Shown piece after piece: positions 28,801 through 36,639 of a stretch of DNA of 64,000 nt. Source of the stretch: Mariniflexile sp. TRM1-10 (lineage in GTDB: Bacteria; Bacteroidota; Bacteroidia; Flavobacteriales; Flavobacteriaceae); assembly GCF_003425985.1 (NCBI RefSeq), contig NZ_CP022985.1, forward strand, positions 37,501 to 101,500, written 5' to 3'. Made by a program: the position numbers and the translations under genes. How positions within the stretch are numbered: position 1 is the stretch's first letter; every line of letters begins with the position of its first letter. Below the pieces are notes generated by a model that worked only from the letters and a program-made list of their open reading frames with translations, was not told the origin of the DNA and did not search any database.

Positions 28801-29627
28801 CCTACTTTATAGATGTTTACCATTTTACCGACTTCGCGAATTTGCTCGGTACTCAAGTCGTCGCCCAATGCCACTTTCATCTGGTTGGCAACTTCCACGA
28901 AATCTTTAATATTTTTTGTGCCCTCGATACCTAAACGCCCTGCTTCTTCGGCAAGCTCCAGAAGCTCTATGCGGGCAGTACGGGTTTTCATTAACCCAAA
29001 GGATTTCGACAGCTCATCGACCTCTATTTTTGTTAGCCCAGTGGTTTTTTGAACATCGCTTTGTGCATCCGCCAGTTTACCATTGTAGTCTATCATTTTT
29101 TGAATAGACAGTACAACACCGGTTCCCATAGCGATTACCGACGCACCTAATGCCGCATATTTGCTAAAACCATTGGCGATGCTGCCTATAGATAGTTTTG
29201 TGGATTGAGCGTTGAGACGAAGTTCGTTCATGCGCGCGCTTACCTGCTTTAATTCTGCATCGAGCCGTTTATATTGGCCAGAACCAGGCACCATGTTACG
29301 AAGCTGTAGCCTTAATTGGTTGGCTTTAGACGATAGCTGCGCCATGGTAAGCCCTGTGATGCCTATTTCTTTTTGCAAGGCGTTCATCTGTGCCTTGTTT
29401 GACTTAATTACCTGGTTGTTTTGCTTTATTTCGGCAGATAGTCGCTTATACTCTTCAGTATTTTTTTTGCCTTGAGCGACCAAACGTGCCTGTTCGGCCT
29501 TTAACTCTTTATTGGTAGCGGTGAGTTTTCGGGTAGCATTTTCTAGCTCAAAGAGTTCTTTTTGTGCTTGATTACCATTTACGATAATCGAAAAACGCAT
29601 TTCTTCGTCTAGAATCTTCTTTCCCAT
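25836..29627 (-). CDS. Phage tail tape measure protein
   Basis: 1263 residues, sets tail length and fills the tail lumen. An N-terminal coiled coil (about 15-140) is followed by a hydrophobic stretch (ALGASVIAMGTGVVLSI, about 155-172) and a TP901-type tail measure core (GLTKIEVDELSKSFG, FDELGQSVEVSATAMNKIW, GARGVAALSALSSNTEL). Long central coiled coils (about 560-960) precede a second hydrophobic zone near 1070-1110 (GGLILGVPWAGIVAALGAI). Size suggests a siphovirus tail of roughly 190 nm at 1.5 A per residue. It begins 44 nt after a late-promoter-like motif (29672-29683), itself preceded by a terminator, so it starts its own transcription unit. Confidence 0.92.
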   Translation of the reverse strand: MGKKILDEEMRFSIIVNGNQAQKELFELENATRKLTATNKELKAEQARLVAQGKKNTEEYKRLSAEIKQNNQVIKSNKAQMNALQKEIGITGLTMAQLSSKANQLRLQLRNMVPGSGQYKRLDAELKQVSARMNELRLNAQSTKLSIGSIANGFSKYAALGASVIAMGTGVVLSIQKMIDYNGKLADAQSDVQKTTGLTKIEVDELSKSFGLMKTRTARIELLELAEEAGRLGIEGTKNIKDFVEVANQMKVALGDDLSTEQIREVGKMVNIYKVGEKTGRDFKNSMLSLGSAINEVSASGANQAGFLVDYLKRQAGVATQSRISAEDNIAYAATFDELGQSVEVSATAMNKIWIDMFSNADVYAKIAGVSVGEFSNLLNTDANAAMLLFLKGLNGNNDGLTIMSEKLEDLEVGGARGVAALSALSSNTELLEKRQKMSNKALIEATSLTEEYGLKNNNLAGTIDKVKKAMTLAFSSSGFNNILKSIIGGFADLLGVVDDTSEAFEKETKVTYESSKANRKLAEESSKLLEEYESLTADGVDPTAEAKQRLDEITLQLQHRLGDSVVSIDAETGALKLNTEAVRQQIKLKRLAADEEAATLVSRLKGVKDEEERLKKLLPNAKKNFEDANKLAREARAELDPGKSSQADIDANADIKLARKKADEYLAIQKQLEEQEKRRLDLAEKLKDLNFSEADADAFFADNAPVPTDTTSTVSTPPIPTKPLTDKEKNDGKKRAEELLKLERDAEDARLQLMQEGFDKEMLLEDFNHFRKIEDLQNKLVSQKLIQQTKDENLKASYIAHNKAVNSQIESENELHEIRKATILEKGLQNQIELKQAQYEREAQERLIAHNNALAALGDNERAKEKLQKEFDKKELENKKANLESLVKEVNKVLETSQFEGFDIKLLTPEQLQAIKDRLSELGLSLSEINKLLAYMRGEKDVEFGGEVDVLGFSIDEWEKTFEKLETLEQKIRAGEMAVGAFMNAWSMYNQFVSANQQKELQQFERATDKKKERQKRLLDSGYINERQYNDAIRALDEAADKKKAEMEYKAAKREKTMNIASIIMNTAVGVSKALAQGGLILGVPWAGIVAALGAIQLAIAVAQPLPAKGFESGYYPVQREQDGKVFNAAFGGESRTGEVDKPTVFLAGEGGKNFPEMIIDGRSFKQMNPDVKQALYSELARVKGFERGYVQNQTTQPQFNNSSTTAAPDPLLIATLNRTNQLLELIEKDGIVAVMDKNFRNIKKLQEELDKYNKLKLKNKR

Positions 29628-29671
29628 GGTGCTTTAAAATTTAGGTAAGTTTAAAGCGGAAAAATGGAACG

Positions 29672-29683
29672 GTTTAAGACATG
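29672..29683 (-). promoter_or_regulatory. Late-gene motif CATGTCTTAAAC, copy 1 (tape measure)
   Basis: One of five exact copies in this prophage, all in the transcription direction and 42-61 nt upstream of a late gene. This copy lies 44 nt before the tape measure start, just after a terminator. It is probably a promoter or activator site specific to the phage. Confidence 0.6.
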
Positions 29684-29690
29684 AGCAGCG

Positions 29691-29724
29691 GTTAAAAAAA
29701 AAGAGCGCATCCGTCGATACGCTC
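29691..29724 (-). terminator. Terminator before the tape measure unit
   Basis: In the minus direction GAGCGTATC, loop GACG, GATGCGCTC (one G-T wobble), followed by a T9 run. It ends the upstream small-gene unit directly before the late motif. Confidence 0.9.
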
Positions 29725-29770
29725 TCATCAAGATTTGTCCAATCTTTAAAATAACCTTAAATGAAAAAGG

Positions 29771-29920
29771 CTAATCGGTTTTAAAATATAAATATGTTAT
29801 GAATAGAAACACTATAAAAATTGTCGTCACGGCTAAACTTAATTCCAAACCGTGCCTATAACCTAATTGGTAATGTTTTTCATTTTCTTTTTTTATGAAT
29901 TCTTTATCTGAAAATTTCAT
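29771..29920 (-). CDS. Small single-span membrane protein
   Basis: 49 residues from ATG 29920. The polar N-terminus MKFSDKEFIKKENEKHYQLG is followed by a hydrophobic segment (LSLAVTTIFIVFLFITYLYF) and ends KTD. It lies between a tail-region small gene and the terminator. Function unknown. Confidence 0.6.
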   Translation of the reverse strand: MKFSDKEFIKKENEKHYQLGYRHGLELSLAVTTIFIVFLFITYLYFKTD

Positions 29921-29946
29921 AAACCAAATATAACACCAATTATTAA

Positions 29947-30117
29947 TTAACCTTTACGGGTTTCCGTAGATGGATAAAAATCATCTGTTATAGGTGATTC
30001 GGCATATTGATCGTCATCTACCAGAACCAGCACACCGTCCTTTTTTTTCCAAAGGCTACCGGTTTCAATCTCTCCACCTTGTTTGGTGTACATTAACTTA
30101 CTGTTTCGATAGTACAT
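29947..30117 (-). CDS. Small protein, possible second tail-assembly chaperone ORF
   Basis: 56 residues (MYYRNSKLMYTKQGG... ending PSTETRKG) from ATG 30117; ATG 30093 is the alternative start. It overlaps the 101-residue gene by 25 bp in the -1 frame. Two overlapping small ORFs before a tape measure gene are the usual layout of tail-assembly chaperones, in which the second is made by a -1 frameshift. No canonical slippery heptamer is seen in the overlap, so independent coupled initiation is as likely. Confidence 0.6.
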   Translation of the reverse strand: MYYRNSKLMYTKQGGEIETGSLWKKKDGVLVLVDDDQYAESPITDDFYPSTETRKG

Positions 30118-30398
30118 GGCTGCAGGAGTTTAATAGTTAGTTGGTCCAGGGCTAAAAAGTCTTCGTGACTGTATTTAGAGAGCAATTGGTAAAGGTTGGC
30201 TAGCTGCTTAAAAATAACCATCGCATCGTTGCGTACCTGGTTATCGTCTGCCAAGGAGCTGGTTAAAAAGTTTTGATAAACATCGTTTAACAATTCTTCC
30301 TGATCTTCAAACTCTTCAAATTGACGAGCTTCTGCAGCCCATAAGGCTAAATGCGCCATGAGTTCTTGGGCGCGCGGGGTTTGATTTTCTTTTGACAT
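30093..30398 (-). CDS. Putative tail-assembly chaperone
   Basis: 101 residues, acidic and helical (ELMAHLALWAAEARQFEEFEDQEELL). The size, acidity and position as first of two overlapping small ORFs upstream of the tape measure fit a gpG-like tail-assembly chaperone. There is no sequence motif to confirm it. Its 5' side holds a possible structured RNA (30437-30559). Confidence 0.5.
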   Translation of the reverse strand: MSKENQTPRAQELMAHLALWAAEARQFEEFEDQEELLNDVYQNFLTSSLADDNQVRNDAMVIFKQLANLYQLLSKYSHEDFLALDQLTIKLLQPCTIETVS

Positions 30399-30769
30399 AT
30401 CGAAAATATTAAAACGCGAAATCCATCCTTAGATGTGTCAAAACAGTCTAGGACTGGATTTACCCTACTTTCGATTGAAGGCTTTCGCCCGGGAGCACCA
30501 TAGATGGACTTCTATTATTAAAAAATTGTGTTTCGGATTTCTCCTAAATCTGTTTTGACGAAGCTAATATATATAATTATTTTGTACAATGTGCAGTTGT
30601 ATAATGCTTATTTTTAATAGTTTAACTATAAGTAAATATAGTTAATTATTATTTACTAATAAGTAAACTTATTTGTATTTGTTACGGCGTATATATTCGT
30701 TCACATATAGCCCTAATATGTAGAGGGGGATAATTATTATTAGGTGCCAGAGTTGGAAGTATGTAGGCA
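30399..30769. other. 371-bp segment without a gene, structured and AT-rich
   Basis: The left third holds several nested inverted repeats (see 30437-30559). The rest is AT-rich, with repeated AGTAAA-type words (TATAAGTAAATATAG, TAATAAGTAAACTTA near 30625-30675). It separates the tail genes from an inserted two-gene segment at 30770-31680. Confidence 0.5.
30437..30559 (-). ncRNA. Possible structured RNA / leader of the 101-residue gene
   Basis: A closing stem GTCAAAACAG (30559-30550 on the minus strand) pairs with CTGTTTTGAC (30446-30437). Inside, read on the minus strand, are GATTT-AGGAG-AAATC, the tetraloop hairpin GGC-GAAA-GCC and CAGTC-CTA-GACTG. Such nesting is unlikely in an otherwise AT-rich gap. 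It could be a leader element or a phage small RNA. No known family is recognised. Confidence 0.4.
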
Positions 30770-31171
30770 TTAAGAATGGTTTATTTCAATGGTTAAATTT
30801 AAGAAACTATTTGAATAATCCTTTTCTAATACTCGTGCTGAATAAGGACGGGAAATGATGTCATGAACTTCATCTAAATCACTTTCAGATATATAACCCA
30901 CATGAACACCTTCAACTTCAACCATAATGGCTTTGCTTGAATATTTGTTTTTGGGTTCTGGGATTAACTCTACAGGATTATGCTTTTCAACATAATTTAT
31001 AATATGCCATTTTCTCTCACCTAAATGAACTCCAACCACTTCAAAATCACTCATGTATTTACCAACTAACTCTAAATCTATAAGTTTAGGTTGTATAACT
31101 GTGCTTTTTTTATAACTAACACTTATAAAAACAACCATAGTAATAAGGAATAGAACTAAAATAATAAACAT
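30770..31171 (-). CDS. Membrane-anchored HIRAN-like domain protein
   Basis: 133 residues. An N-terminal transmembrane segment (FIILVLFLITMVVFISV) is followed by a soluble domain whose core PVELIPEPKNKYSSKAI, then VEGVHVGYISESDL, matches HIRAN domains (EPxNxxDxxAI...GYI). HIRAN domains bind DNA 3' ends in helicases or occur alone in phage genomes. It pairs with the secreted gene at 31177 with a 5-bp gap. This is a likely moron expressed from the prophage; function unknown. Confidence 0.65.
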   Translation of the reverse strand: MFIILVLFLITMVVFISVSYKKSTVIQPKLIDLELVGKYMSDFEVVGVHLGERKWHIINYVEKHNPVELIPEPKNKYSSKAIMVEVEGVHVGYISESDLDEVHDIISRPYSARVLEKDYSNSFLNLTIEINHS

Positions 31172-31176
31172 TGCTA

Positions 31177-31680
31177 CTAATTTAAAATCTTGGCTTTTTC
31201 ATTCTCGAATTCTTCTTTTGTTAATATTCCTGAATCTAAGAGTTCTTTTAATTTTTTTAATTTATCATATTTATCTACAACAACTTTTGATGAGGCTTCT
31301 GACCTGCAAGGAATCACTTCGCATGAAGAAATTGCATTTTCTATATCTATAGTGTAATTAGTAATATTACCTCCTCCAACGGTAAAATACACTCCTTTGT
31401 AACGTTTATAATTATATTTTTTTATTTTCTTTACAGTTACTATTAAGCCTACATTTAAAGATCCTAATCTATTTTGTTCGGCACTTGACGACACTGCCCA
31501 ACCCCCAACATTTACATATACAAATTTTCCGTTTGTATCTGAGCCTCTGCCAAGTTGAAACTCATCGCCAATGCTATAAGTCACTCCATTAGATGCAGTA
31601 TAGGTCTCTAAATTTTCAATTTTTTTCTGAGCATTAACAGTAAACACCATCAAGCAAGCAAGCAATAATAAATTTTTCAT
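31177..31680 (-). CDS. Secreted protein with C-terminal SHOCT-like domain (moron)
   Basis: 167 residues with a Sec signal peptide (MKNLLLLACLMVFTVNAQ). A beta-rich middle follows, then a C-terminal SHOCT-type helical hairpin (KLKKLKELLDSGILTKEEF). It is not phage-structural in style and looks like bacterial envelope stress or unknown-function proteins. Together with the HIRAN-like gene it forms a two-gene insert in the tail region, a candidate for lysogenic conversion. Confidence 0.7.
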   Translation of the reverse strand: MKNLLLLACLMVFTVNAQKKIENLETYTASNGVTYSIGDEFQLGRGSDTNGKFVYVNVGGWAVSSSAEQNRLGSLNVGLIVTVKKIKKYNYKRYKGVYFTVGGGNITNYTIDIENAISSCEVIPCRSEASSKVVVDKYDKLKKLKELLDSGILTKEEFENEKAKILN

Positions 31681-31738
31681 TTTTAGTTGGTTTTGAATTA
31701 GATAGGAAAAATAGCAATTTTTTTTTAATAGAGAGGTA

Positions 31739-31945
31739 TTACTGTTTGCTTAAGCGTTTTATAATTTTTTTAAGCTGTTTTTTAAAGAACAGTTTTTTTT
31801 GCCTGTCGGAGAGATTATTGGCTTCAGAACTGTTTAGGTAGAGAGTGAACAATTGGTTTAAATGTTTTTTGGCTTCTTTTTTTGTAAAGAACTCAAAAAA
31901 ATTCGTGCTTACTTGTTGTAGGTTGTTTTCTTGTGGTTGTTTCAT
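31739..31945 (-). CDS. Small basic phage protein, unknown
   Basis: 68 residues, Lys-rich with helical propensity (ends KKLFFKKQLKKIIKRLSKQ). The frame lies between the moron pair and the 133-residue tail-region gene. No recognised domain. Confidence 0.5.
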   Translation of the reverse strand: MKQPQENNLQQVSTNFFEFFTKKEAKKHLNQLFTLYLNSSEANNLSDRQKKLFFKKQLKKIIKRLSKQ

Positions 31946-31989
31946 TGTTGATAATTTTTGGTTTAGCCTTATAAATTATCAATATGATT

Positions 31990-32391
31990 TTAAACAGGGG
32001 TGTTTTTTTTCAATTGTTCGGCAAGTTGCGCCATTTCTTCTTTAACGGCATTGGTATAGCCAAAGGACAAACGCTTAACGATATTATTGGCATGGCCCCA
32101 CAAAATGCGGTTGTGTATGGGGTGGCTTTTCTTTTTTATGGAGTTTCCCTGCACGTTACGGCGTTTCATATCGACAAAGCGGTGTTTTGCCAAATGGTCG
32201 TAACGCATTGTGGTGTCGTCTACCGAATAGGTTCTGCTATTAAAAAACTCGCTCGATTTGAAGCCACGCCGAGACATAAGACTTGTCTGGGCAACATCGA
32301 TGTCCTTGGATTCTTCCTGAAGCTCACGACGAATGAAGATGCCCTTTAATATGGCATCGGAGTTGTCTTTTCGTTTATCGAGTAGGTTCAT
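31990..32391 (-). CDS. Phage protein of unknown function
   Basis: 133 residues, basic, with segments SLMSRRGFKSSEFF and HRFVDMKRRNVQGNSIKKK. It overlaps the upstream 55-residue gene by ATGA. The position between connector genes and tail genes suggests a head-tail joining or tail-completion part; no motif is recognised. Confidence 0.6.
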   Translation of the reverse strand: MNLLDKRKDNSDAILKGIFIRRELQEESKDIDVAQTSLMSRRGFKSSEFFNSRTYSVDDTTMRYDHLAKHRFVDMKRRNVQGNSIKKKSHPIHNRILWGHANNIVKRLSFGYTNAVKEEMAQLAEQLKKNTPV

Positions 32392-32555
32392 TTAAGTTTT
32401 ATTTTATCGAGCATCCAAAGTATTTCAAGTTTACGCGCCGTGGAACATGGTTTGTTCTCCAGGTTGTATTTTATAAACTTTGAAAGCTTGAGCTGTTTGA
32501 GTTCGTTGTTTTCAATTGCGGTTTTGAAAGCGTTGTCAATGTCTTGTGTGGTCAT
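32388..32555 (-). CDS. Small phage protein, unknown
   Basis: 55 residues (MTTQDIDNAF... ending DKIKLK). Its stop overlaps the start of the next gene (ATGA), which supports translation. A 25-bp palindrome (32567-32591) lies in the 36-bp gap before its start. Confidence 0.6.
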   Translation of the reverse strand: MTTQDIDNAFKTAIENNELKQLKLSKFIKYNLENKPCSTARKLEILWMLDKIKLK

Positions 32556-32566
32556 GATTATGTTTT

Positions 32567-32591
32567 AAAAGTAGATAAATATACTACTTTT
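32567..32591. promoter_or_regulatory. 25-bp imperfect palindrome, operator-like (copy 1)
   Basis: AAAAGTAG...CTACTTTT arms, 21 of 25 bases identical to the perfect palindrome at 37192-37216. It fits between a stop codon and the next gene's start on the minus strand. Probably a binding site for a phage regulator. Confidence 0.5.
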
Positions 32592-33053
32592 TTAATCAGC
32601 TTCAAAATTAAATTCAATACTCCATCCGTTACATTCTGCCAATCCCCAAACTGGTTGTATGCTTATACTGGGTACGTTTAGATCCTTCATGTAGAGACAA
32701 CCCGCCTCGGTATCATCTAACTTATCGGCAATCATTTTGGTTTCAATAGCTCGTGCCGAAATTAAGGTTTCCTGCATGATCTGCAGGAACTCGGCGTGTG
32801 ATACCGAACTGTAATCTGTTTTCTGAAGCACCAATATAAGGGTATCGGTTCTTTTTTTGATGTCATCGACGTTACGACCTGAGTTACTGAAATCCGGCAA
32901 CACCATAAAGAGCATGTGTTTGTCTTCCAAAGAGCGCTCTTCAAGAAAATGTATTAATTGGGAATCGTCAACGATAACTTCCTTGTAGTTGATGCTATCT
33001 ATAGCGGTTTTTAGCCTTTCGGAATAGTTAATTAAAAAGTTTACGTCTATCAT
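32592..33053 (-). CDS. Phage head-tail or tail protein, unknown
   Basis: 153 residues. Begins MIDVNFLINYSERLKTAIDS and ends SWEL-like SIEFNFEAD; predicted alpha/beta. The position between connector and tail genes resembles head-tail joining or tail terminator proteins (which are of this size). It overlaps the 310-residue gene by 4 bp. No motif is recognised. Confidence 0.55.
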   Translation of the reverse strand: MIDVNFLINYSERLKTAIDSINYKEVIVDDSQLIHFLEERSLEDKHMLFMVLPDFSNSGRNVDDIKKRTDTLILVLQKTDYSSVSHAEFLQIMQETLISARAIETKMIADKLDDTEAGCLYMKDLNVPSISIQPVWGLAECNGWSIEFNFEAD

Positions 33054-33982
33054 GTGTTCTTAGTTTTAGCTTTACGTTCAGCGGCCTCTTGACGCGCTTT
33101 TTCATCTTTATCTCGTTTAGTAATGTCGTATAGACGGATAAGTATTTCATAGAGATTGGTTTCGCGTACTTCTTTGTTGTTTCCAAACACTGCTGATTCG
33201 GAAATTTGATATTCAATGCTTTTTAATCCAAGGCCAGGCAGGTTGCTTGTAACCTGTTTTTCTGAAGATTCCTGGAACAATAGCCCTATATTTATTTCGG
33301 TACCATTAATATAAAGAACGCAGTTAGTTAGGTATTTGTGAAAGCTTGCAACCAATAGATAAAAACCATACAACTGACCGATGGGTACATATTGAAAAGT
33401 TTTTGCACGCATTTCTATAGTGTCTTCGTTATAGGCTTCACGTTTATCGGATTTGTACTTAAACAGGTTTCTTATGGCATGGAACGGGCGTTTTTTACGG
33501 TACAAAACAGCCATTAGCAAACGTAGTGATTCTTCGTCCTTGTTTTTTTCATAGTCCACAAGCAGGTTGATTGCATCGGTATATTCTCCAAAACTTATGT
33601 TACGGAATCCATCAGTAGGACCGTAATAGGTTCGCCAAAGCGGTTTTACTTTGGGTATGTGATTATTGATGTAATTTTGTTTGATAACGTTTGTGAGCTC
33701 TCCTTTTTCGTTCACTTCAAAAAACGAATCGATAAGATTCGATAACTGGTAAATGTTAGCGTTTTTGTTTAAGTCTTCTTCTTCAGACAGTTTGTTTTTA
33801 CTTGGTGTTAAATTCAATAGTTTATATACGGCCTGAATTTTAAAGGTATCGAAGAGTATTTTATTGGAATTAAACCTAAATATAAGCTCACAAACATCTT
33901 CATATTGCTTTGAATCGCATTCGCTTAAATCTTCAGGAAGATATAAGGTTGTTTTTGTTTGTGGAATTTCCAGAGTTATCAT
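33050..33982 (-). CDS. Phage structural region protein, unknown
   Basis: 310 residues, helical, charged C-terminus (KDEKARQEAAERKAKTKNT). It begins MITLEIPQTKTTLYLPEDLS and contains KPLWRTYYGPTDGFRNISFG. It overlaps both neighbours by 4 bp, so it is part of the connector-tail operon. No recognised domain. Confidence 0.6.
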   Translation of the reverse strand: MITLEIPQTKTTLYLPEDLSECDSKQYEDVCELIFRFNSNKILFDTFKIQAVYKLLNLTPSKNKLSEEEDLNKNANIYQLSNLIDSFFEVNEKGELTNVIKQNYINNHIPKVKPLWRTYYGPTDGFRNISFGEYTDAINLLVDYEKNKDEESLRLLMAVLYRKKRPFHAIRNLFKYKSDKREAYNEDTIEMRAKTFQYVPIGQLYGFYLLVASFHKYLTNCVLYINGTEINIGLLFQESSEKQVTSNLPGLGLKSIEYQISESAVFGNNKEVRETNLYEILIRLYDITKRDKDEKARQEAAERKAKTKNT

Positions 33983-34278
33983 AGCGCAACCAATTCTAAA
34001 TTGATGTTGATTTTAATTTTATGAGCTATCATGCGCTTACCAAACTTCGCCATCACATGCGTACAGACTTGACGACGTACATGCAAGGGAATGAACTTGC
34101 TTTTTTTATCGATTTTAAGCTCGTTAACCAGGTAGTTCTTAATTTCGGTTGAAAGATTAATACGTTCTTTTGCTTTGTCTTTTAAAGCGATTAACAGCTT
34201 TTTGTTTATTTGGTTGATTTGTTTTTTTGGAAACAAACGGTACCATAATTTTCGAATTAGTTTTTTTAGTTTTTTCAT
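33979..34278 (-). CDS. Small basic phage protein, unknown
   Basis: 99 residues, strongly basic (MKKLKKLIRKLWYRLFPKKQ at the start; RRQVCTHVMAKFGKRMIAHK near the end). Its start follows the 326-residue gene by 15 bp. The charge suggests nucleic acid contact or virion internal packing; function unknown. Confidence 0.55.
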   Translation of the reverse strand: MKKLKKLIRKLWYRLFPKKQINQINKKLLIALKDKAKERINLSTEIKNYLVNELKIDKKSKFIPLHVRRQVCTHVMAKFGKRMIAHKIKININLELVAL

Positions 34279-34293
34279 TGTTGTTGTTGTGGT

Positions 34294-35274
34294 TTAAAAT
34301 GATACAAATCCGTCGCAATCGTCGAACTTATACGTTGGTGTGGTAATAGCTTTTACTACTTCGGGATCTGGTTCGGTTAAAGCTGCTGCAGTTTGTATTC
34401 TTTCTATTTGATTTAAGGCTTCCTTTGCTTGTTTTGTGAATTCTTGCGCCGCTAATTCAGCTTCCATTTTTTCGGGTGGTTTAGTCGCCTTGGTTGACAT
34501 TCTATCGGATGTAAACCGCTGTAGAACACCTTCAGGAAATAGTGCTACCCGAAGCACACGCATACCCCAAGCAAGAGCGTGATATACACACGCTTCTTTA
34601 ATTAGGCTTATCAATATATTTTCTTCAGAAGTTAGAACTGTAGCTTCTTCAAGCTTTAATTTGAGCGCATCGTAGGTTGTTTGTGTTATTAATGGCACAA
34701 TGCTTTTTCGTTCGCATTGTCGGAACCCCGGCTGAAGCTTCATTAACAACAAACGGGAATTTATAGGGAAGAACTCATCAAAATCGGATGTTAATCGCAC
34801 GAAATATTTTTGAGAGTCCTTATAAGCGTTTGAGGCTTTCCATGTTGCTGAAGTAGCGTCTAGATAATCAATTAGATCATCTACTGCTTTATAATATTTG
34901 CGCTCGAATATTTCGTTGTCGCGATCTATCATCCATTCAAACGGCACTTTATATTTTTCGTCAACGCGAATTTTACGCCCATTGTTTCCATGCTGCACAT
35001 CTGAAGCCCTGGCGTAGCTGCTATATCCGTTTAATGCTATGGGATAACGCACTTTGAATATTAATTCGATATCTGCCTCAAGAGCCGAACCGGCTTCATA
35101 CTTAGCCAAAACAGCATCGTAAACAGGTTGACCTATTATTTTTATTAAATCGGTAGTTGCTGATTCGATATCGGACTTTAAATTAACAAAATTGATATCC
35201 TTGTCTATATGGCCTATAAGCGCTTTTAGCTCATCACTTCCTTTATTTGGATTGAAATCGAATAATAGTTTCAT
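34294..35274 (-). CDS. Head-tail connector region protein (DUF6712-like)
   Basis: 326 residues with the repeated layout seen in Bacteroidota phage proteins of the DUF6712 type next to portal genes: helices around IGQPVYDAVLAKYEAG and LITQTTYDALKLKLEEA, so the protein looks like an internal duplication. It starts 3 bp after the portal gene. The family assignment is from memory of genome context and needs a profile search. Confidence 0.55.
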   Translation of the reverse strand: MKLLFDFNPNKGSDELKALIGHIDKDINFVNLKSDIESATTDLIKIIGQPVYDAVLAKYEAGSALEADIELIFKVRYPIALNGYSSYARASDVQHGNNGRKIRVDEKYKVPFEWMIDRDNEIFERKYYKAVDDLIDYLDATSATWKASNAYKDSQKYFVRLTSDFDEFFPINSRLLLMKLQPGFRQCERKSIVPLITQTTYDALKLKLEEATVLTSEENILISLIKEACVYHALAWGMRVLRVALFPEGVLQRFTSDRMSTKATKPPEKMEAELAAQEFTKQAKEALNQIERIQTAAALTEPDPEVVKAITTPTYKFDDCDGFVSF

Positions 35275-35277
35275 GGC

Positions 35278-36639
35278 TTATGCTTTTGGGTTACGGTCTT
35301 TTGGTGCGGTGTCTTCCATTTTTTTGGTACCTAAATGATAGAAGCCTAATTTTAATTTTTTGGTTGGAAAGTTGGCTTTTATAGCGTAGTTAATAGCTTT
35401 TAAAACTATCATTTCTGGAATATCTATAGATGTGGCCAAATAGTTGTTAAGTGCATGATATTGCTCAGAACCGCTATCTGATTTACCTTCCTGGCCAACA
35501 TTGGCAATAGCCGAATGTATGCCTGTAGTACCTGTAAGGACATGATCGGCACGTTGGGATATTTTAATTTGGGCTTCAACAAAGTCGCGCACGTTTTGGT
35601 CAATCGCTTTTATTTCCCAACCGTGTTTAAGCAAGTTTGTGCCATCTACCTCTAATTTTATTGTGGTATGAATGGCTTTGCCAACATTGTCGTCTCCAGA
35701 TAAGCTTTGGATGATTTTTTTAAGGTAACTGCGTTGATAATCTTCTAGCATTTTGTCTTTATACTCGATTCCTTCATCCGTACATCTTTCCTCTATCTTT
35801 GATTTTGCATCATCCCAAAAATATTGAGGTGATTGTATATGGAATTTGGCATTAATAGAGTGCTTTGATAAAGCCTTGAATATTAATGGTACCGCAGTCG
35901 AGCGTTTTATCCATTCTAAACTTCCATATAGGTCTGGTAAGGTGTAATATTCAGTACAGAAACTATACATGTTACTGTAGAATATGGCGTTTTTATGCTG
36001 GAATGGTTTTAATGGATCAAACTTATGGTATGCCTTAGCTTTCAGTATAGAGTTGATATGCTTAAATTCATAATCTGTCACTATTACATGGGTAGGTGTT
36101 CTGTCTTCGTTGGTTAGGTGAGAAGCTAAACGTGCCTTATCTGGCTGTACGTGCTCTAATTTAGCAATGAAGTCTTGACCTATGCGAGTGCCTAAGCTCT
36201 GATATACCTTACTGAACACCCCTTTAATATGATTGAAGTCTACACAGGCTTTAAGTAGATAGTCTTCATACTGCCAGCTGTCTAACCAATCCTGTATCTG
36301 AGCATCTTCTTGCCAGTCGTATATAAGCTCTCTATTCTCAAACACTTCTTTATAAAGCTTTGGTCCTTTACCCCATAGCATATTGGTTTGCTTATTCAAA
36401 GAACCAGGAGCAAGATGATTGTTCTGTACCGTTTCTTTGATGATGGTAGGTAGGTTGTTATCATCCCCATACGGATGTATGCGCCACTCACCTACTATAT
36501 GATGTTTATTAGACCATGTTAACGTGTCAACCTTTGGTCTATCTTCCTCAAACTGTCTGGGGTTTTCCGTCACCTCAAAGGTGAAAGCGATGTTGTCGTC
36601 GCTCACAATGGCGTTACCGTTTATAATTTCAATATTCAT
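35278..36639 (-). CDS. Phage portal protein
   Basis: 453 residues. Portals form the dodecameric ring through which DNA is packaged. Here the N-terminal beta segment (IHPYGDDNNLPTIIKE) precedes a mixed core; the C-terminal SDSGSEQYHALNNYLATSID and PEMIVLKAINYAIKANFP resemble the portal clip/wing-crown region of Bacteroidota phages. Start ATG at 36639. It is preceded by an 87-residue gene with which it overlaps by 11 bp. Confidence 0.75.
   Translation of the reverse strand: MNIEIINGNAIVSDDNIAFTFEVTENPRQFEEDRPKVDTLTWSNKHHIVGEWRIHPYGDDNNLPTIIKETVQNNHLAPGSLNKQTNMLWGKGPKLYKEVFENRELIYDWQEDAQIQDWLDSWQYEDYLLKACVDFNHIKGVFSKVYQSLGTRIGQDFIAKLEHVQPDKARLASHLTNEDRTPTHVIVTDYEFKHINSILKAKAYHKFDPLKPFQHKNAIFYSNMYSFCTEYYTLPDLYGSLEWIKRSTAVPLIFKALSKHSINAKFHIQSPQYFWDDAKSKIEERCTDEGIEYKDKMLEDYQRSYLKKIIQSLSGDDNVGKAIHTTIKLEVDGTNLLKHGWEIKAIDQNVRDFVEAQIKISQRADHVLTGTTGIHSAIANVGQEGKSDSGSEQYHALNNYLATSIDIPEMIVLKAINYAIKANFPTKKLKLGFYHLGTKKMEDTAPKDRNPKA

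Noticed and set aside
30093..30130. Slippery site for a -1 frameshift in the tail-chaperone pair
   Set aside because: The only candidate in the overlap (C TTT TTA further upstream) does not fit X XXY YYZ, and the second frame has its own ATG.
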